Shown here piece by piece: positions 57,880-64,000 of a DNA stretch of 64,000 bases (position 1 is its first letter; each line of letters begins with the position of its first letter). Both the position numbers and the translations under genes were made by a program. The notes beneath the pieces are model-generated. The model searched no databases, was not told the origin of the DNA, and worked only from the letters and a program-made list of their open reading frames with translations. The stretch spans positions 46,676,934 to 46,740,933 of the forward strand of contig OX104127.1 of the NCBI GenBank assembly GCA_944470555.2, read 5' to 3'. The DNA is from Heterobilharzia americana (taxonomy: Eukaryota; Platyhelminthes; Trematoda; Strigeidida; Schistosomatidae).

Positions 57880-59440
57880 ATTGCAGCAGAGTTTAAACCA
57901 ACTAAAAAACTAAAAACATACGCCTTAAATCAGACTGACTCTTTTCGCACGTACATGTACATACAGAAAATACAAATGAATGGCTTTCGAAGACAATATG
58001 CAGTGGATGAGCTTCCAGATCACCTAATATGTCCCTTTATAAAATGTCTCATAAATTACTAGAAGATGAGAAGAGAAAAAACTAATCCAACTCAAAGAAG
58101 GGCTTGACAATCAAGGGGTTGCAAGCAAATTCCCAACAAATCAAACGAAATACGTACAGTTTTTCAGATGTTATCTTGAAGTACTATCTGTGGGTCTTAA
58201 ATTTTGTAATAGATCAAACCATATCAATCACACATATTTTTGATACACAATTTGAAAAGCTATCCAGCCAGACAACTGATCTACAGCCATCATCCAGTCT
58301 AGAACTAGAACGTTTCAAATATAATCTGGTTGATTGCTGCTATCAGTATGAGAGCAGCAAATATAACTGTAAAAGTATTTTGACTAGAACCTGTAAATGA
58401 CGAAAAATTCCTAATTACTAAGCATGATAAAGGAACAGGAGTATTTCTTGATAAGTGTGATCAAATAAGCAAGATGAATGAAATACTGAACGATAAGATG
58501 AAATTTCAGGAATTAAACGTCCAAAAAGACCTGAATGATAAAACAGAAAAAGAATTAATCAGATCTCCGAAGAAATTTGTAGAGCAACATATAATATCAT
58601 CAAGCATGTATGATGCGTTGACCTTAACAGATGCTTACATACCGAGACTGTATGGCCTGTCTAATATATACAAACCAGGAGTGCCGGTAAGACCAATTCT
58701 TAATATGCAAAATGCTCTAGCGAAATGCCTGATCACTATTCTCTAACCTTTACACAAACAGCTAATAAAACAGTGTGAAAGACGTTCGAATTTATACGTA
58801 GAACTAAGGATGCTAATAACGTGAATAAAACTATTATATCACTGCATGTAGCATATCTATTCACTAATGTTCCTCTTCTTGAGACAGTTAACTACGTAGG
58901 TGAACAGTTGGAACAAACGTCTATGAACGCTGGAATGCCAGTAGATATCCTCAAGGAATTATTGCTCAAATCCGCGATGAATGTCAACTTTAAATTTAAC
59001 GGTGGATCATACAGACAAGTGGGTGGAGTCACAATGGGATCGCCACTGAGCCCCATATTAGCGGAACTTTTTAACCGAAACTAAAGAATGGCTTGCTTGA
59101 AAGATCTATTGGATAATTTTTATTTTACTGCGCGAGAAACAACATGGACTGGTCAAAGATACTCAACAGATTCAACGCAGTACACTCAAAGATGAAGTTT
59201 ACATGTGAGGAAGAGTCAAAAGGTAATTTAGCTTTCCTTGATATTCTTCTCTCAAGACGAAAAGGTAGGTTGATAAAAAGGAATCTGTTTAGGGAACTTA
59301 TGTGGACAGGGCAGCAAACACATTTTTTCAGCTTCGTCCCCCTTCAGTACAAACGAAATTTAGTGACTATTCAATGTATTTTCACTGTCACTATTTTTAT
59401 TCGACCTTACGATTACTGCAGTAATGAAGACAAATTTTGA
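57880..59440 (+). mobile_element. Penelope-like element, N-terminal region and RT, decayed
   Basis: Plus strand, four broken ORFs in element order. 58104-58400: N-terminal region (FEKLSSQTTDLQPSSS, then LVDCCYQYE). 58474-58746: fingers (MNEILNDKMKFQELN, YIPRLYGLSNIYKPGVPVRP, ILNMQNA). 58821-59084: VAYLFTNVPLLETVN and the GGVTMGSPLSPILAELF motif. 59144-59440: KSKGNLAFLDILL and PLQYKRNLV. The YVDD box region around 59090-59150 is damaged, and the sequence ends before a GIY-YIG domain. The start near 57880 is uncertain. Confidence 0.85.
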
Positions 59441-59668
59441 GGAATATAACTTCAAACATTAGTTTATATAGAAGTCGATTTCTCTTAACTTATAATGACA
59501 GATATTTTTTTACTAGACTAGTTTGGTAGTTAGGTAAACCCTAACTTTGAGTGGTTCTTGGGTGGAAATATTTACTAAAAATCTCCAAACAGATTAACCA
59601 CATATAAAGAAAAAGATACAATAAATTATGAAACACAAATCAGTAATTACATTTGATTAAAAACTTAC
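59441..59668. other. Short intron stretch, nothing recognised
   Basis: Sequence between the PLE fragment and the splice donor of the first CH exon. Confidence 0.5.
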
Positions 59669-59827
59669 ATTTTATCTGGGAAAAAGTGATGCAAGATAGC
59701 GCAAAAAGCCAAACCATTTTGAAAGGATGTAGTGAGATCAATAATCTGTATATTATCATAAGATTTTGTCACCTGTTGACACCATACAAGTAAATCATAT
59801 CGACTTTGAGTCGATATAGGCTTCACT
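59669..59827 (-). CDS. EHBP1: EHBP1-like exon: calponin-homology domain, first half
   Basis: A 159-bp exon with acceptor AATACGACTTAG and consensus donor AAAAT/GTAAGT. It reads [20 protein letters not shown] then [20 protein letters not shown], ending DK. The W-CQ-VT--Y--V-I-(D/N)[14 protein letters not shown] signature is the N-terminal half of the type-2 CH domain of EHBP1 and MICAL proteins, which contacts actin. It ends in phase 2 and joins exactly to 55405. It starts mid-codon, so upstream exons exist. Confidence 0.94.
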
Positions 59828-60074
59828 CTAAGTCGTATTCATGTTTAAAAGAAAAACAAATGAAAATGAGAAATAACTACATAGAATAATTTAATTGGGT
59901 AAAATAAATAGGATAGAAAAATACGATGAGGATTGATCAATAGATAGTCATGTCAGTAAATCATTTCGATCAAGTGGATAGTTTTCTTTGTTTACAAAGA
60001 TCCATTATCTTACTAGTAAGGACATTATTTATTCAACTAACTAATGAATACTAACTAGGCTAAATAAACATAAG
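59828..60074. other. Intron DNA, nothing recognised
   Basis: No feature seen. Confidence 0.4.
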
Positions 60075-60345
60075 TTCATTGTCGTTATATAGGGCCGAAT
60101 TGCTTGACCTACGCTGGCAGACGGATTTCTATGCGGAGGCCTAGATACTGTCGGATACTCGTGATGGTGTATTCATCCTGATGACTCGCAGTGGAATCTA
60201 GGACGCACGTTTCGTCCTATTTCGGGCTTGTCAGCCGGGTATAGCTGCATTCCAGCGAGTGATAATGTCACCATTGGGACTAGAACTTCGCACCCATCGC
60301 TTCAAACGCCAAAGTATCATTCGCTAGGCCACTTGGGGCACGAAA
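60075..60345 (-). mobile_element. Hammerhead SINE, second hammerhead-bearing type
   Basis: On the minus strand: a tRNA-like head with box A-like TGGCCTAGCGAAT (about 60330) and box B-like AGTTCTAGTCCC (about 60275), then the hammerhead at 60188-60260 and a downstream tail (GAATACACCATCACGAG). The hammerhead here is of the AAATA-loop type shared with the PLE at 41456, not the CATACTA-loop type of the SINE at 12139. Confidence 0.7.
60188..60260 (-). ncRNA. Hammerhead ribozyme, one core change
   Basis: Minus strand: core CTGACAA (60228-60234; consensus CTGANGA, G to A), stem II GCCC-GAAATA-GGAC, GAAA (60210-60213), CGTGC then GTC (60202-60204), followed by CTAGATTCCACTG. Stem II has one mismatch. 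Probably inactive, but very close to consensus. Confidence 0.75.
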
Positions 60346-63211
60346 GCCACCACCTGTGCACTAGGTATTATTTCTTGTTGTTTAATACTTCTAATTTCCT
60401 GTTGCTATAAAGGGTCAAGTTGCTCGACTTCTGTTGGTATAACTTCCGTTGACATAATTCCATGTGATAATGTTGGTTTCGAATTAATTTGTTGGTAGCT
60501 TCATTAAAACCTGCCATGTTAGCATAATTTTCTCTGGTGTAAAATTATACTTCCTAATGACCACTTGAAAAACCAGCCTCTTACTAATACAGAGATATTT
60601 GACTAACTTCTACTAGGTATGATATTGCCAAGTTGTTCATAGAGCGTCTAAATCTTCCAATAAAAAATAGAGTTCAGTTCTCGTTTATACAGCTAGAATT
60701 CTACTCATAGTAATTATTTTGATCACTTTAAAATCACAGAGAGCTCTATTTAGAATTCCTGTGAATGAGAGATATATGCGACTACTGTTCTACCACGTTG
60801 CTAGTCCCCTGATTTGACTGCCATGTCCAACTTAGAAATTTCAATAAACTTGGCTAACTGTAAATTTGCACAAGGATGATAAATGAATTTGGAACAAAAA
60901 CAAGTACGACAAAAAAATTCAAAGCGATTGCATCCACCAACCACCAACAACAACCGCAAACAGATTAGGTATACTGAAATAGCGTAGCGTCGAATCATTA
61001 GTGATGAGTATGATGGCTGTAACTATGAAACTTTTCGACTTTATCTCATAATTTATTATCTAAGACATGTGGTTTGGAAACAGATACCCAAAGGTAAGAT
61101 AAATACGGTTGCCTTTACTTCTTAGTGGTAAACAAAACTTAACACAGCAATGATATCAAGAACTGCACCAAAAAACATTACAAAACAACTATATGAAGTA
61201 AAACACGAAGCGATGAGAAAAGAAAAAGATGAAAGAGCAAATATTTGGTGCTGTAAGACGTATTTAAAACAGCTTTTATTGCATCTGTATGACTTTTCAC
61301 GAAGAGAGGATACAAGAAAACTAAAAATGATCACCATTGGTTTGGATCTTGAGCCATAAATGACATTACCTCACACCACTGAGTCATATGACCTCTCAGA
61401 CCTTATACAGCAAGTTTCAAGATGCCAACAGATGCTAACTTAACAAAACTAACGTTCACCCTGAGGGACTACGTCATACACCGACTATCTGTCCGTTTGT
61501 TTCAACCTGTCCCATGGGGTGATAAGCAGTAAACAGTATGGGAACTGCTTAGACGATATACATAACACATCCCAGTCACTGAAGCCGGTCTTCCAGGTTA
61601 ACTTTATTCAGTGAATAACGATCTTTATCACATATAAACATGCGCTGCTGCACACCAGAATTACTGAAATGATGTTTATATTAGAAGTTAGCAATTCTGT
61701 GGAAATGACGGTGTTGGAGCAAGCAAATTCTTCGAACATTCTCACCTGCGCGAGATAATGTTTCACAGATATAGAGTATAAGCATCTGCGACAATGCACT
61801 GCATAACCAACCTTTCACGGTCAGGCTGATGTCACAACAGTGCTGAATGTAACCCGAATCGCCGTATAATATCACTTTGGTTTGCGATAAATGTTTAGAA
61901 ATTTAATCAGTCGCACCTCCAATAGCACTCACACATACCTAGGGTTGTCCTGAATGGTCGAATGAGTAAGAAACAACAATTCCTATCACATTACGTGTCA
62001 CCGTGTAACGTGCATTTTTAAACAATCCAATCCATCGTTGATCAGGTTACTTTCAAGCATATTACGATCATTAAAATTTGAGTGTGTAGGACATATTCGA
62101 ATAATCAATATGTTTAGTCGCGATATCGTGAACACAACTTATTTTAGGATAACCTCACAAATATCAAGCTTGGGTTAGTCACATTCATCATTTAAGCCTT
62201 CAACTACTCACAGTTGATAATGATTTGCAGTTGTTATTCTTTTTTAATCTTAATAATTTGAGCTTCATTGGATTGTTAAGCGATCTTTAAATGCTACTTA
62301 AATATTTAGCTGTTAGAAACTGCCAATTTTCTTCTAGGTTACTTCCAGTTATCCTTAGATTTCACACCGACTGTAAACCACTGCACCGCTCAAGAGCCTT
62401 AATAAAATATCTCATTGGAAGTATGCAACAAAAAGCCCTTCGACATAACAGCGAATAGCATATAAGGAATAAATGATAACAATGATGATCAACACTTAAC
62501 TATCCAAGACAATGGGTTTTGGTAAATGCTAAATAAGTTTGCTCAATAAATAGCTTTTTTCGTAAAATGAGAAAAAAAACGTCATTCTTCACACGATTCA
62601 TTACGCTTGCGTGTATTTAAAAACCCACTACACTTACCTGGTCATCAAGATACTTTGCCAAGTGAACTTTCATAATATAGCTCTATGATCATAGTGACAT
62701 TTCAAAGAGCTACACTATACTCCCACTCGAACAAATATTACAACCAGGTAATTAATTACCATCTCTAATAAGTGAGGGAAAAAATTATGAAACTCAATAT
62801 CTTCGCTACGTTTATGGTTTACTTTAATGTGTACAAGTCACTCCAGTCTTCCGAGTTCAACTCCCTGACAATCATCCAAAATATATGCGTAAATGGTAAA
62901 ACCAATATGATATTTTGACTTCATGATAAGTCAAATTTGCCTAACATCTAAAATATGGAGAAATTGAATGCAAGCAGAATGCAGATAGACTGTACTCTAT
63001 ACCATATCAGCGGTTTTTACTCCATACTATTTGAATGTAGACTATCCGGTCGGGGTTATCAATATGTTAGGGATCAGAAGTAGGAGATATATCATATTCG
63101 CTTTTGACTGACCAACAGTTGTATCAAATACTGTTTAGAATGAAGTGATCACTATTACTATCATTATTACTATTATTAGAATATAGTAAAATAGTGATGT
63201 TGGATGGTGGC
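60346..63211. other. AT-rich DNA, no gene recognised
   Basis: Searched for the N-terminal NT-C2 domain exons of the EHBP1-like gene on the minus strand; none was recognised. ORFs at 61150-61359 (plus) and 60801-60998 (minus) lack convincing splice sites or motifs. Confidence 0.4.
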
Positions 63212-63280
63212 TATCAGTGGAATCCAGGACGTGTTTCGACCTATTTGGGACTTGGCAGCTGGATGTACCTGCCTCTCAGT
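63212..63280 (-). ncRNA. Hammerhead ribozyme remnant
   Basis: Minus strand: ACATCCAG then CTGCCAA (two changes from CTGANGA), stem II GTCC-CAAATA-GGTC, GAAA kept, ACACGTC and CTGGATTCCACTG. Stem I ATCCAG/CTGGAT is perfect and the GTC cleavage triplet is present. The core changes should abolish cleavage. Confidence 0.7.
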
Positions 63281-64000
63281 GAGCGATATTGTTTCCACAC
63301 AAGCAACATCATTTAATGGTGTTCACTAAAACTGCAATGAACACTGGGAACATTGTTTGTCAATCTGTAATGAAATGTTAATATCTATGGTCAACAAGAA
63401 ATCTATTCATTTGGATAAAAACGGTAATTCATTATAGGTTGATAAATTAGGGACTCATAAAAGATTGAAAACTATTTTCTTTTTATTATAGACCAATGTC
63501 ATATAAACAGCAACTGTAACTTGGCATCATTATGATTCAACTACATTATCTTTAGTCAATATTCATTTATTCATCACATGTCCAAGTTCAGTTAGTAGCC
63601 ATTGAGCTTGATAACTAGTGAATACCTATGACTAACATAAAAAGTCACGTTACTGATAAATTACACAAAGCTACTCAACTGACATCTGTTTGTGATCGAT
63701 TTACTAGAAATGCTCAATTAATCAATTAGAAATGCATTAATAGTAACCATTTATTAACAGTGACCTAACGCATGAGCGAGTACTTGGGAATTTAGTGCTC
63801 ATTGGTCATATACACTCTGACATTAGACGGGTCATTAATATGAACTGATTGCTGTTGGAAGTGTAAACCGTTAACATTCACTGATTGAAAATTGAAGTGT
63901 TAACTATCAGACCCCAAGGTATGAAGCAGAAGCTTATTGGTGTAAGTACCAAAACGGATATATCACTAGTTCGAACCCTATTCTACGCATTAAGACTTGG
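63281..64000. other. AT-rich DNA to window end
   Basis: An ATT-type trinucleotide patch lies just upstream at 63150-63180. Near 63960-63990 a box-B-like AGTTCGAACCC hints at another tRNA-derived repeat cut by the window edge. Confidence 0.35.

Larger units (their letters stand above)
5062..59827 (-). other. EHBP1: EHBP1-like gene, partial (seven exons identified)
   Basis: This entry spans the visible extent of the gene. In transcript order the exons are 59827-59669, 55405-55106, 53717-53588, 46612-46345, 31835-31567, an unseen exon, 11033-10784 and 5135-5062. The domain order, calponin homology (CH) then linker then bMERB, is that of EHBP1. MICAL proteins would have a LIM domain between CH and bMERB, and none is seen. 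In animals EHBP1 links endocytic Rab8/Rab10 compartments and EHD proteins to actin. The N-terminal NT-C2 domain was not found up to 64000 and is probably further upstream. Splice phases agree at all junctions except the one where an exon is missing. Introns are packed with retroelements in both orientations. Confidence 0.85.

Noticed and set aside
61150..61359. Plus-strand ORF of 69 codons
   Set aside because: Protein-like composition but no partner exon or motif. Not enough to call.
1..64000. CRISPR arrays, operons, bacterial promoters or phage
   Set aside because: Repeats are dispersed and eukaryotic in type. Introns and non-LTR elements show this is animal DNA.

Overview
The window looks like flatworm DNA, most probably from a schistosome (Schistosoma or a close relative). 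It is AT-rich and intron-rich, and most of it is degraded retroelements. The mix is typical of schistosome genomes: two RTE-like non-LTR retrotransposon families, several Penelope-like elements (PLEs) with reverse transcriptase (RT) and GIY-YIG endonuclease remnants, and tRNA-derived SINEs. Several SINE and PLE copies carry hammerhead ribozyme motifs. I saw no operons, CRISPR arrays or bacterial features. The genus is inferred from repeat content only.

Host genes. The clearest host gene runs along the minus strand across nearly the whole window: an EHBP1-type gene (EH domain-binding protein 1). Seven exons were read by hand: 59669-59827 and 55106-55405 (the two halves of a calponin-homology domain), 53588-53717, 46345-46612, 31567-31835 (linker), and 10784-11033 and 5062-5135 (start of the bMERB domain). 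Splice phases join perfectly at every junction except 31567 to 11033. At least one exon is therefore missing in that roughly 20.5-kb intron. The N-terminal part and the end of bMERB should lie outside the window. Three phase-compatible plus-strand exons at 24923-26480 suggest a second, unrecognised gene nested in the same intron. Exon-like ORFs at 12570-12820, 19634-19733 and 9765-9841 may belong to it or to other genes.

Retroelements. Family A (RTE/SR2-like) has two nearly complete minus-strand copies, at about 27370-31110 and 47952-51560, and degraded pieces at 1-490, 5510-8845, 14040-14960, 14997-18560, 21800-22906, 47220-47640 and 51590-52325. Family B (a second RTE-like family) lies on the plus strand at 1019-4300, 37541-39550 (internally deleted) and 52325-52820 (3' end only). 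PLE remnants are at 16320-17127, 33670-34190, 35230-36130, 41080-41530, 41880-43310 and about 57880-59440. SINEs and foldbacks are at 12139-12383, 13165-13420, 21290-21500, 36374-36908, 54740-55004, 56402-56579, 56756-56870 and 60075-60345.

Most unusual. (i) About nine hammerhead motifs in two structural settings, at different stages of decay. (ii) A patchwork identity pattern: old-looking element copies share segments that look perfect by eye (902 bp inverted, 461 bp direct, about 1.4 kb in family B, about 3 kb in family A) and then abruptly diverge. Shared frameshifts show that the matching segments descend from already defective sequence. Segmental duplication, gene conversion, template switching or assembly duplication could each explain this.
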